A DNA stretch of 26,474 bases from JAIBJP01 sp035601195 (lineage in GTDB: Bacteria; Actinomycetota; Thermoleophilia; Gaiellales; Gaiellaceae): NCBI GenBank assembly GCA_035601195.1, contig DATNOU010000049.1, positions 1 through 26,474 on the forward strand. Direction: 5' to 3'. The position numbers and the translations under genes are program-made. Each line of letters starts with the position of its first letter. Position 1 is the first letter of the stretch. The notes under the pieces are model-generated. The model worked only from the letters and a program-made list of their open reading frames with translations. It was not told the DNA's origin and did no database searches. Shown piece by piece: positions 1 through 7,271 of this stretch.

Positions 1-1
1 C

Positions 2-655
2 TACGCGATCGTCGTTTGTTCCGATCACGGCCAGACGGCCGTAGAACGCATCGCGCGCCTTCCCGAAGCGTTCGTAGACCTAGCTGTCTTCACGGGCCGG
101 CGCGGCACGGATCCGACCGGGGCGGACGTCGTCGTGACGGCCTCCAACCGCTCCGGAATGATCTACGCGCTCAGCGGCCGGCCGCCCCGGGAGCTCGCGG
201 AGAGGCTCGACGGGTCCCCGGGTGTCGACCTCGTTCTCTTCCGTGAAAACGAGGAGGCGGTCGTGCGCCGCTCGAGAGAGGAGCTTCGCTTCGCGCCCGA
301 CAACGGAGGCTGGCGTCTGTCGGGGGACGAGCAGCTGCTCGACGCGCCTACGTATCCGAACGGGTTCGAGCGCGCCTGGTCCGCGCTGGCCTGCCCGAAC
401 GCGGGCGAGGTCATCGTCTCAGCGGCGGCCGGCTGGGAGTTCGAAGACCTCGGGCATCGCCACCACGTCGGCGGCGGCAGTCACGGCTCGCTCCTGGCCG
501 GCGACTCGACGATCCCGATCGTGGCGGCAGGCTTCGACGAGGAATTGCCCTTGCGGGAGGATCCGAGCGTGACCGATCTCGCGCCCCTCGCGCTCGCGCA
601 TTTCGGCGTCGAGGCTCCCGCTTCCATGCGCGCGCGCGTTCGCAGCAGTGTCTGA
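2..655 (+). CDS. Alkaline-phosphatase-superfamily protein, 3' part (5' end outside window)
   Basis: This is the C-terminal part of a metal-dependent phosphodiesterase or nucleotide pyrophosphatase-like enzyme, read in frame from base 2. The first residues visible contain C-S-D-H-G-Q-T, the Asp-His metal-binding motif of the alkaline phosphatase superfamily. Further on, G-G-G-S-H-G-S-L (His codon at 482-484) matches the second metal-binding histidine that sits near the end of type I phosphodiesterases. The frame continues to a TGA at 653-655. An internal ATG at 134 would lose the metal site and is not the start. The stop overlaps the GTG start of pcm by 8 bases, so the two are probably translationally coupled. 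The superfamily is clear; the substrate cannot be told from this fragment. Confidence 0.8.
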   Translation, partial: YAIVVCSDHGQTAVERIARLPEAFVDLAVFTGRRGTDPTGADVVVTASNRSGMIYALSGRPPRELAERLDGSPGVDLVLFRENEEAVVRRSREELRFAPDNGGWRLSGDEQLLDAPTYPNGFERAWSALACPNAGEVIVSAAAGWEFEDLGHRHHVGGGSHGSLLAGDSTIPIVAAGFDEELPLREDPSVTDLAPLALAHFGVEAPASMRARVRSSV

Positions 656-1286
656 CCTCGACAGCGAGCGAGACAGGATGATCGTCGAGCAGCTCGAGGC
701 GCGTGGAATCACCGATCGACGTGTTCTCGACGCGATGGCGCGCGTTCCACGCGAGGCCTTCGTCGGGGAGAGCGACCGCAAGCGTGCGTATCTCGACATG
801 CCCTTGCGGATCGGCTACGGCCAGACGATCTCGCAGCCCTACATGGTCGCGATTATCTGCCAGACGGCCGACGTGCGGGAGGGCGACCGCGTCCTCGACA
901 TCGGGACCGGCTCGGGCTATCAGGCTGCGGTTCTCGCGGAGCTGGGAGCCGACGTGCACACCGTCGAGCGGATCCCGGAGCTCGCGAAGCAGGCGCGCGA
1001 GCGGCTCGAAAGGGCTGGCTTCGGCTCCGTGCACGTACACGTGGGCGACGGCTCGCTCGGCTTGCCCGAGTTCGCCCCCTTTGACGCGATCGTGGTCGCT
1101 GCTGCGGCGCCCGACATGCCGGCTTCTCTCTACGAGCAGCTCGTACCGCGCGGTCGCCTGGTCGTCCCGGTGGGCGGGCCAGAAGGACAGCGGCTCGAAG
1201 TGATAGTCGCAAGTCCCGAAGGGCCGGCGGTGACACGCTCGGTTCCCTGCCGTTTCGTTCCGCTCGTCGGCGCGGAGGGCTTCTAA
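648..1286 (+). CDS. pcm: Protein-L-isoaspartate O-methyltransferase
   Basis: The enzyme transfers a methyl group from S-adenosylmethionine to isoaspartyl residues in damaged proteins, starting their repair in the cytoplasm. The 212-residue product has the usual family length. G-Y-G-Q-T-I-S-Q-P (about 56-64) is the family signature before the fold, and V-L-D-I-G-T-G-S-G (82-90) is SAM motif I. V-P-V-G-G follows in the C-terminal third. The start is GTG at 648, inside the end of the preceding phosphatase gene. The next 64 bases before the GtrA gene hold no ORF and no clear terminator. The assignment rests on strong motif agreement; the only real uncertainty is the exact start. Confidence 0.93.
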   Translation: MSDLDSERDRMIVEQLEARGITDRRVLDAMARVPREAFVGESDRKRAYLDMPLRIGYGQTISQPYMVAIICQTADVREGDRVLDIGTGSGYQAAVLAELGADVHTVERIPELAKQARERLERAGFGSVHVHVGDGSLGLPEFAPFDAIVVAAAAPDMPASLYEQLVPRGRLVVPVGGPEGQRLEVIVASPEGPAVTRSVPCRFVPLVGAEGF

Positions 1287-1350
1287 CCGAGTTTCGGGCG
1301 GACGATCGTCTCGGACGCGCTGCGCCGCGCCGTCTAACCTTTCTCCCGTC

Positions 1351-1815
1351 TTGGCACTTCGCTCGAATACTGTCGCCGACCGTGCCGGCGCGCTCGGGGA
1401 GGCGGCCGGCACAGCGCTGCGTCGTCCCCACAACTGGGTCCAGCTGGCGAAGTTCTGCATCGTCGGAGCAACCGGCTACGCCGTCAACCTGGCCGTCTTC
1501 GCCCTCCTCGTCCACGGCTTCGAGATCCACTATCTCGTCGCGGCTGTGTGCTCCTTCCTCGTCGCTGTAACGAGCAACTACACGTGGCACCGCCTGTGGA
1601 CGTTCCGGCGCGAACGGGGCCACATGGCCTACCAGGGGCTCCGGTTTCTGCTCGTCTCGACGGTGGCGCTTGCCGGCAACCTTGCTTTCTTGAGCGGCCT
1701 CGTCGCCCTCGGCGTGCCCAAGGTGCCCGCGCAGGCGGCGGCGATCGCGCTGGTCACACCGTGGAACTTCCTCGCCAACAAGCTCTGGAGCTTCCGACGG
1801 CCCGTTCCCCGCTAG
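1351..1815 (+). CDS. GtrA-family membrane protein
   Basis: GtrA proteins are small four-helix membrane proteins thought to help flip polyprenyl-phosphate-linked sugars across the membrane for cell-surface glycosylation. This 154-residue protein has a short polar N-terminus, then four hydrophobic segments starting at about residues 32, 60, 95 and 118. The family pattern of N-Y-x-W-x-R-x-W-T-F-R after helix 2 and N-F-x-x-N-K-x-W-S-F-R near the end is present. The only start codon in the open frame is TTG at 1351. A TAACCT box at 1335-1340 lies 10 bases upstream and no Shine-Dalgarno is visible, so the transcript may be almost leaderless. It is followed directly by two GT-C-type glycosyltransferases, which fits a lipid-linked sugar role. 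Confidence 0.88.
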   Translation: MALRSNTVADRAGALGEAAGTALRRPHNWVQLAKFCIVGATGYAVNLAVFALLVHGFEIHYLVAAVCSFLVAVTSNYTWHRLWTFRRERGHMAYQGLRFLLVSTVALAGNLAFLSGLVALGVPKVPAQAAAIALVTPWNFLANKLWSFRRPVPR

Positions 1816-1832
1816 GAGGCCTTGGCGGGGCG

Positions 1833-3641
1833 TTGCTCGCGGCTGCGGCGGCTCTTCTCATCGCCGCGCCCGCCGCTCTCGCGGCTCCGACCACCCCCGT
1901 CTACGACTCGGAGGGGAACCCCATCGAGGTCCCCTTCGTCCCACAGGACAAGCCCCCGCCCGCGACCCTCACCGAGGAGCAAGCGATCCAGGCCGTCATG
2001 CGCTTCCCGAAGGTGGCCGACTGGGTCGACCGCTACCCGGCTAGGTCCCTGACGAAGGAGGCCACTCTGGACGACGAGACCGGCGTGTGGGACGTGAACG
2101 TGTGGTCGACGCGGCCGGACGCCGGGCAAATCGTCGAGGCGAAGGTGGAGGACTCGACCGCTCGGGTGACGGAGGCTTGGACCGGCCCGCAAGTCGCGTG
2201 GAAAATGGCGCGCGGGTACAAGGGCGCCTTCGGCCGCTCGATCAACCATTCGTGGGTCTGGCTCTCCTTCTGCGCGGTTTTCCTGCTCGGGCTCGCCGAC
2301 TTCCGGCGCCCCCTGTCGATGCGGAACCTCGACCTGGCGGCTTTGCTCTCATTCAGTCTCTCCCTCTACTACTTCAACGAGGGGCGTGTCTTCACGGCCA
2401 TGCCGATCGTCTATCCGCCGCTCCTCTACCTGCTCGGGCGCATGGTCTGGATCGGCGCGCGGGGGCGCGGGAACGCCGCCAGCCCGATTTGGCCGGCGTG
2501 GTTACTCCTCGCGGCGACTGTCTTCCTCATGGGTTTCCGCGTCGGTCTCAACGTCGAGTCTTCCAACGTCATCGACGTGGGGCTCGCGAGCGTCAACGGC
2601 GCGCAGAGGATCGCCGGCGACGGGCAGATGCCGTACGGCCACATGCCGGACGACACGGGTAAGGCCTGCGGGCCCGCGGACTCGGACGGCTACGTCCGCG
2701 ACCACATCCAAACCAACGGTCGCTGTGAGTCCTCCAACGGGAGGGGAGACACCTATGGGCCCGTTGCCTATTTGGGCTACATTCCCGCCTACGCCGCGGT
2801 CGGCTTCGACGGCAAGTGGAACGGCGGGTCGAGCACGTGGGGAGGCCTCCCGGCGGCGCATTTGACATCGATCCTCTGGGACGCACTCGCGGTGATCGGG
2901 CTCGGGCTGCTCGGCCTGCGCTTCGGTGGTCGGGTGCTCGGGGCGACCCTCGCCTTCGCCTGGGCGGCCTACCCGTTCACGCAGTACGTGTCGAGCTCGA
3001 ACTCCAACGACGCGATCATGCCCGCGCTGCTGATCTGGGGACTCCTGCTGGTTACCTCGGCGCCGGCGAGAGGGCTCTTCGTCGCTCTCGCAGCCTGGAC
3101 GAAGTTCGCGGCCCTTCTCTTGCTGCCACTCTGGGCGTCCTACCCCCACTGGCGCGGTTTCGGCCGCCAGAAGCTGACCTATTTCAGTGGTCTCCTGCTC
3201 GGGACAGCGCTCTCCTTCTGGATTCTCCTCCTCGAGCCCAACCCGCTGCACGCCGCGCATGTGTTCTGGGACCGGACGTTCGGCTGGCAGCTTTCACGCT
3301 CATCGCCGTTCTCGATCTGGGACTGGGACCAGTACCCGGGCTTCCCCCACCTGCATCGTCTTCAGACCGTGCTCAAGGTCGCGGTCCTGCTCGGGGCCCT
3401 CGTCGTCTACTTCGTGCCACGGAGGAAGAACGTGATCCAGCTCGGCGCTCTCACCGCGGCCATCCTCATCGGCTTCGAGCTTGTCCTCACCCACTGGTTC
3501 TATCTCTACATCCCCTGGTTCTTCCCCTTCGTCGCCTTCGCCGTCCTCGCGCCGGCCGTCCGGAGCGTCGTGGAGGCCGAGCCCGCACCCAGCGGGCCCG
3601 AGCATGAGCGCGAGGTCCGAGAGCTCGTCCCGGCCAGCTGA
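1833..3641 (+). CDS. GT87-like polytopic membrane protein with N-terminal PepSY-like domain
   Basis: This looks like a membrane glycosyltransferase of the GT-C type using a polyprenyl-phosphate sugar (inference). Residues 1-18 form a signal-like hydrophobic stretch. About 35-110 are soluble and PepSY-like (T-E-E-Q-A-I-Q-A-V followed by two-stranded sheet-like pieces). From about 136 onward there are roughly ten membrane segments. I-D-x-x-L near 247 and M-P-Y near 267 line up with I-D-T-P-L and A-P-Y of the next gene, and G-D-T-Y-G-P parallels its E-Y-P-P. The intervening loop is longer here and has two cysteines (279, 298). Start choice: AGGAGG at 1814-1819 precedes an in-frame TTG at 1833 by 13 bases; an in-frame GTG at 1761 inside gtrA is the alternative. 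The end overlaps the next gene by 38 bases. Confidence 0.7.
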   Translation: MLAAAAALLIAAPAALAAPTTPVYDSEGNPIEVPFVPQDKPPPATLTEEQAIQAVMRFPKVADWVDRYPARSLTKEATLDDETGVWDVNVWSTRPDAGQIVEAKVEDSTARVTEAWTGPQVAWKMARGYKGAFGRSINHSWVWLSFCAVFLLGLADFRRPLSMRNLDLAALLSFSLSLYYFNEGRVFTAMPIVYPPLLYLLGRMVWIGARGRGNAASPIWPAWLLLAATVFLMGFRVGLNVESSNVIDVGLASVNGAQRIAGDGQMPYGHMPDDTGKACGPADSDGYVRDHIQTNGRCESSNGRGDTYGPVAYLGYIPAYAAVGFDGKWNGGSSTWGGLPAAHLTSILWDALAVIGLGLLGLRFGGRVLGATLAFAWAAYPFTQYVSSSNSNDAIMPALLIWGLLLVTSAPARGLFVALAAWTKFAALLLLPLWASYPHWRGFGRQKLTYFSGLLLGTALSFWILLLEPNPLHAAHVFWDRTFGWQLSRSSPFSIWDWDQYPGFPHLHRLQTVLKVAVLLGALVVYFVPRRKNVIQLGALTAAILIGFELVLTHWFYLYIPWFFPFVAFAVLAPAVRSVVEAEPAPSGPEHEREVRELVPAS

Positions 3642-4839
3642 GGCTGGCGGGGCGGGCCCGGCGATCGCGCTCGGGCTCGTCCTCCTCACCATCTCCTGGG
3701 GCCTTCTGCACGTCGGGTTCTGGCACCGGAACCCGATCATCGACACGCCCCTCTACCAGGGCTACGGGGAGAAGATCGTCGACGGCAAGGCCCCCTACCG
3801 GGACTTCCCCGTCGAGTACCCGCCCGCGGCGTTGCCCGTCTTCGTACTGCCCGCGCTCGCCGACGACGACGACTACGGATCCGCGTTCGAGCTGCTCATG
3901 TGGACCTGCGCCGTCGCGATCATCGTCCTCCTGGCGGTGACACTCTCCGCCGCAGGTGCAGGCGCGGTGCGGCTCTACGCTGCCACGGCATTTGCGGGGA
4001 TAGTGCCGCTCCTGCTGGGGTCGGTGATCCTCACGCGCTTCGATCTCTGGCCGGCCGCGCTCGCGGCCGGCGCGCTGGCCGCCCTAGTGTCTGGGCGCGA
4101 CCGACTGGGGCTGGGTGTGCTCGGGCTGGCCACCGCCGCGAAGCTCTACCCGGCCGTGCTTTTTCCGATCGCACTGGTCTGGGTGGCGCGCCGGCGAGGT
4201 CCACGGGAGGCGGCGGTCGGGCTCGGCGTCTTTGCCGGTGTGATTGTCGCCATCGTGCTGCCGTTCGCGATCCTCGCTCCCAGCGGCGTAGTTCACAGCC
4301 TCACCACGCAGCTGGGCCGGCCGCTGCAGATCGAGAGCCTCGGCGCGGCCATCCTGCTGGCGGCGCACCACGTCGGGCTTTACGACCCGACCGTCGTCTC
4401 CACCCACGGCTCGCAGAACCTCTCGGGCTCGCTGCCGGGCGCCCTGGCCGCGGTGGAGACGGCCCTGCAACTCGTCGCTGTCGTCGCGGTCTGGCTCCTT
4501 TTCGCGCGCGGGCGCCCGGACCGGGAGCGCCTGCTCGTCGCGTCGGCCGCCGCGGTGGTCGCCTTCATCGCCTTCGGCAAGGTGCTCTCCCCGCAGTTCC
4601 TCATCTGGCTGCTCCCGCTCGTCCCGCTCGTCGGTGGAAGCGCGGGCATCGCGGCGTGCTGGGTGTTCGCAGGCGCTCTCGTCACGACGCAGCTCTGGTT
4701 TCCCCATCGCTACTGGGATGTCGTCGCCCTCGAGCCCGCAGGTTGGCTGGTCCTCGTCCGCGACCTGCTCCTGGTCGCGCTCCTGGCCGTCCTGGTCGCC
4801 GCTATTCGACCGGGATCCGAAGCGCCTCGCACTTTGTAG
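3604..4839 (+). CDS. GT87 (DUF2029)-family membrane glycosyltransferase
   Basis: This is a 411-residue, very hydrophobic protein with about ten membrane segments. The first extracytoplasmic loop carries D-T-P-L-Y (47-51), G-K-A-P-Y-R-D-F (61-68) and E-Y-P-P (71-74), the pattern of GT87 proteins related to actinobacterial mannosyltransferases that use polyprenyl-phosphate mannose. The acceptor cannot be predicted. The frame is open further upstream, but that part is a low-complexity shadow of the preceding gene, so ATG 3604 was chosen; it still overlaps that gene by 38 bases, suggesting coupling. Its 3' end overlaps the convergent minus-strand YmdB-like gene by 38 bases, with no room for a separate terminator. 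Confidence 0.8.
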   Translation: MSARSESSSRPAEAGGAGPAIALGLVLLTISWGLLHVGFWHRNPIIDTPLYQGYGEKIVDGKAPYRDFPVEYPPAALPVFVLPALADDDDYGSAFELLMWTCAVAIIVLLAVTLSAAGAGAVRLYAATAFAGIVPLLLGSVILTRFDLWPAALAAGALAALVSGRDRLGLGVLGLATAAKLYPAVLFPIALVWVARRRGPREAAVGLGVFAGVIVAIVLPFAILAPSGVVHSLTTQLGRPLQIESLGAAILLAAHHVGLYDPTVVSTHGSQNLSGSLPGALAAVETALQLVAVVAVWLLFARGRPDRERLLVASAAAVVAFIAFGKVLSPQFLIWLLPLVPLVGGSAGIAACWVFAGALVTTQLWFPHRYWDVVALEPAGWLVLVRDLLLVALLAVLVAAIRPGSEAPRTL

Positions 4840-5551
4840 CGCGGCCTTCCTCGTCGCACTCGACGAGGACGCCTTCGATGCGGACGCCGCCCTCGGCCGG
4901 ATGGAAGCGCACCGGCATCCCGGTGCGCATGCGCTCGATGGCGAGGTCGGCGCGCACGCCGATCACGGAGTCGTGCGGACCGGTCATGCCGGCATCCGTG
5001 ATCGCCGCGGTGCCACCCGGCTGGACTCGCGCGTCGTTCGTCTGCACGTGCGTATGCGTGCCGATGACCGCGGTGACGCGGCCGTCCAGGTAACGGGCGA
5101 GTGCCACCTTCTCGCTCGTCGCCTCGGCGTGGAAGTCGATGACGACGATCTTGGCACGGCCTCGCGCCTCCTCGACGAGGTCGTCGACGACGACGAACGG
5201 GTGGACGGCGACGTCGAGGAAGAGCGCGCCCTGGAGATTGATCACGGCGACCGGGGTGCCGTCCGCGGCTTCCGCGGCGGCGAGCCCGGTCCCGGGGCCC
5301 CGGAGGTTGGCGGGGCGGATCACCCGGGCGTTCTGGGCGAGGACGGGCACGAGGTCACGCTGTCTCCAGACGTGGTTTCCGAGCGTGATCACGTCGGCGC
5401 CCGACGCCAGAAGCTTCTCCGCAAGCTTCGCCGTGAGCCCCGTCCCGTCGGCGGCGTTCTCGCCGTTGACGATGCAGAAGCCCGCCCCGAGCTCGTCTTT
5501 GAGGCCGGTTAGCCGAGCCTCTATCGCACGCCGGCCGGGAGGGCCGAACAC
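4802..5551 (-). CDS. YmdB/TIGR00282-family metallophosphoesterase (start codon unresolved)
   Basis: YmdB-type enzymes are dinuclear-metal phosphodiesterases, acting on 2',3'-cyclic nucleotides in Bacillus. Family motifs are plain: N-G-E-N near the N-terminus, T-L-G-N-H-V-W, D-F-H-A-E-A-T-S-E-K, G-T-H-T-H-V-Q-T and D-A-G-M-T-G-P-H-D-S. The first canonical start in frame is GTG at 5551, giving 249 residues. However, the bases just upstream (5575-5552) encode L-R-I-L-F-I-G-D, the family's usual N-terminus including a metal-binding Asp, with CTC where Met is expected. No ATG, GTG or TTG occurs in that frame back to a TAG inside the upstream gene. The true N-terminus is therefore probably at 5575 or at ATT 5560, or there is a sequence error. 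It follows the M23-like gene on the same strand. Confidence 0.85.
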   Translation of the reverse strand: MFGPPGRRAIEARLTGLKDELGAGFCIVNGENAADGTGLTAKLAEKLLASGADVITLGNHVWRQRDLVPVLAQNARVIRPANLRGPGTGLAAAEAADGTPVAVINLQGALFLDVAVHPFVVVDDLVEEARGRAKIVVIDFHAEATSEKVALARYLDGRVTAVIGTHTHVQTNDARVQPGGTAAITDAGMTGPHDSVIGVRADLAIERMRTGMPVRFHPAEGGVRIEGVLVECDEEGRATKCEALRIPVE

Positions 5552-5591
5552 GTCTCCAATGAAAAGGATCCTGAGCGCGGCGCTACTTAGA

Positions 5592-6560
5592 CTAGGGCGA
5601 CGCGAGCCCGCTGGCTGCGCGCACTTCTATGTGGACGTGCTGGCCCTTGTCCTGCGTGACTCGGGCGAGCGCCGCCCGCTCGACCCCCGAGAGGTCGATG
5701 ACGCTTCCGATCTTCGTGCGGCCGGCCGAGACGGCCGAGCCCACCGTCAGCGCCGGGTCGGGCTTGAGGTTCTCGAGCGTCACGATCACGCCCGGGCTGC
5801 CGGAAGGCTGAATGTCGATGCGCACGCCGTAGGCCTTGCCGTTCACGATCATGTCCGAGATCGCCATCACGCTTCCGTCCACGGGTGCATACACGTCGGT
5901 GTCCACGGGCGCCCCGACGTCGAGGCCGCCTGTCTGCGGCCCGACGCCGCCTCCGAGCTGGTAGAAGCTGATGCCCGAGCCGCTGTCTCCGAACAGACGG
6001 TGGAAGAGCCGCTTCACGACCCCAGCGTTTGCTTGCGATCCCACCGGTTGTAGCGGAAGGACGTCGGTGCCGGAAGCGTGGTAGCCGATCGCCGTGACCC
6101 GAGTTTGGTTGATCGGCATCTGAATCCGCAGCGTGTCCTGCAGTGCGACGACCTGGGCTCGCGGAGGCCCGGCGGGCAAGAGCCGGTCCGCGGGTGCAGG
6201 CCCGCGTGTAACGCGCGCGGCGACGCCGCCCGTGCCGAAGGCCGTGAGGAGCAGGAGGACGAGCGACACGCAGGCGGCGACGAGCAAAAGTGCCGACCGC
6301 CGCGCACTACGCACCCTCGCGCGCGTCTCCTCTCGTTCCGCTGCACGATAGGCGAGCCCCTGGGCTTCGGGCCGAGCCATCCGAGGCACGGTAACGGAGG
6401 TGCCCTGGCCTTTCAAATGCGTAGCGACCTCGGGCGCGAGCGCAAGGGCGCCGTCAGCCTCGAAGGACCAGTCCCACGCAGATGGCCTTAACGGGACGAC
6501 ACGACACCCACTTGCGGGCGTTTCCCATTCGTAATCGTAGGGCGCGGGCGCGGGGGTCAT
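5592..6560 (-). CDS. Membrane-anchored M23 (LytM-like) protein with incomplete zinc site
   Basis: The 322-residue product has a tryptophan- and proline-rich N-terminus of about 85 residues, a basic stretch, one membrane helix (about 90-108) and an extracytoplasmic C-terminal domain. The domain follows the M23 peptidase pattern: G-G-L-D-V-G-A-P-V-D (211-220), V-Y-A-P-V-D-G, and near the end G-Q-H-V-H-I-E-V with His308 and His310. In active M23 enzymes a His stands four residues before the Asp (H-x-x-x-D); here that position is Thr210. The domain may thus be non-catalytic, like the LytM regulators of amidases; this is inference. ATG at 6560 is the start used; ATG at 6380 (residue 61) is an alternative that keeps the helix. 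It is transcribed away from the ABC operon and precedes the YmdB-like gene. Confidence 0.72.
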   Translation of the reverse strand: MTPAPAPYDYEWETPASGCRVVPLRPSAWDWSFEADGALALAPEVATHLKGQGTSVTVPRMARPEAQGLAYRAAEREETRARVRSARRSALLLVAACVSLVLLLLTAFGTGGVAARVTRGPAPADRLLPAGPPRAQVVALQDTLRIQMPINQTRVTAIGYHASGTDVLPLQPVGSQANAGVVKRLFHRLFGDSGSGISFYQLGGGVGPQTGGLDVGAPVDTDVYAPVDGSVMAISDMIVNGKAYGVRIDIQPSGSPGVIVTLENLKPDPALTVGSAVSAGRTKIGSVIDLSGVERAALARVTQDKGQHVHIEVRAASGLASP

Positions 6561-6611
6561 AATCCGCGAGGTGCTCGCTGAGCTTGCCAGGGGCGGCGGA
6601 CGCTGACCGCC

Positions 6612-7271
6612 GTGCTCCTGAGCGTTCGCCGCGTCGCCCGACGCTACGGGCGCGTCGTCGCGCTCGCGCCGACGACCCTGGACGTCCACGCCGGCGAGGC
6701 CGTCGCCCTGATCGGGCCGAACGGGGCCGGCAAGTCCACGCTGCTCGCCATCCTCGCCGGCGCGCTCGAGCCGAGCGAGGGCGACGTGACCGCGGGCGGC
6801 AGAGCGAGCCCTCAGGTCGGCTGGGTTCCGCAGCGACCCGCCCACTACGCGAGGCTCACGCCGCGAGAGAACCTCGAGCTCTTCGCCCGCCTGGAGAACG
6901 TCGGCGATCCCGCGGACACGGCCGACCGCTTCATCCGCGTTCTCGAGCTGCCCGACGACGGCCGCCTGACCGCTCACCTCTCCGCGGGAAACCAGCAGCG
7001 CCTCAACCTCGCCATTGCTCTCCTCTCGCGGCCCGACGTTCTCCTCCTCGACGAGCCGACAGCCTCCCTCGATCCACGACAGAGGCGCCGGCTCTGGGAT
7101 GTGGCGAGCCAAGTGCTGGAGCGGGACGGGGCAGTGGTGTTCGCCACCCAGAACCTCGAGGAGCTCGAGCAGTTCGCCACCCGCGTCGTGGTCCTCCTGG
7201 ACGGCGCCGTCGTCTTCGAAGGCACCCTCGAGGAGTTTCGCAGGGCGCCTGAAGCGGATGTATTCGCGTGA
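6612..7271 (+). CDS. ABC transporter ATP-binding protein
   Basis: This is the cytoplasmic ATPase subunit of an ABC exporter. In the 219 residues: Walker A G-P-N-G-A-G-K-S (35-42), Q-loop Gln74, signature L-S-A-G-N (123-127, a variant of LSGGQ), Walker B V-L-L-L-D-E-P (143-149) and D-loop S-L-D. The switch histidine expected after Walker B (usually T-H-D) is replaced by Gln180 in A-T-Q-N, which may slow hydrolysis or make it asymmetric. GTG at 6612 is the start. The 51 bases separating it from the divergent M23-like gene show no good Shine-Dalgarno or clear promoter boxes. Its stop shares a GTGA overlap with the permease gene, so the two form one transporter. It is the first gene of the long plus-strand run; substrate unknown. 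Confidence 0.9.
   Translation: MLLSVRRVARRYGRVVALAPTTLDVHAGEAVALIGPNGAGKSTLLAILAGALEPSEGDVTAGGRASPQVGWVPQRPAHYARLTPRENLELFARLENVGDPADTADRFIRVLELPDDGRLTAHLSAGNQQRLNLAIALLSRPDVLLLDEPTASLDPRQRRRLWDVASQVLERDGAVVFATQNLEELEQFATRVVVLLDGAVVFEGTLEEFRRAPEADVFA

Noticed and set aside
1548..1832. Upstream extension of the first GT87-like gene
   Set aside because: The frame is open but overlaps GtrA and has shadow-like composition; a signal-like N-terminus begins near 1833. GTG 1761 remains a possible alternative.
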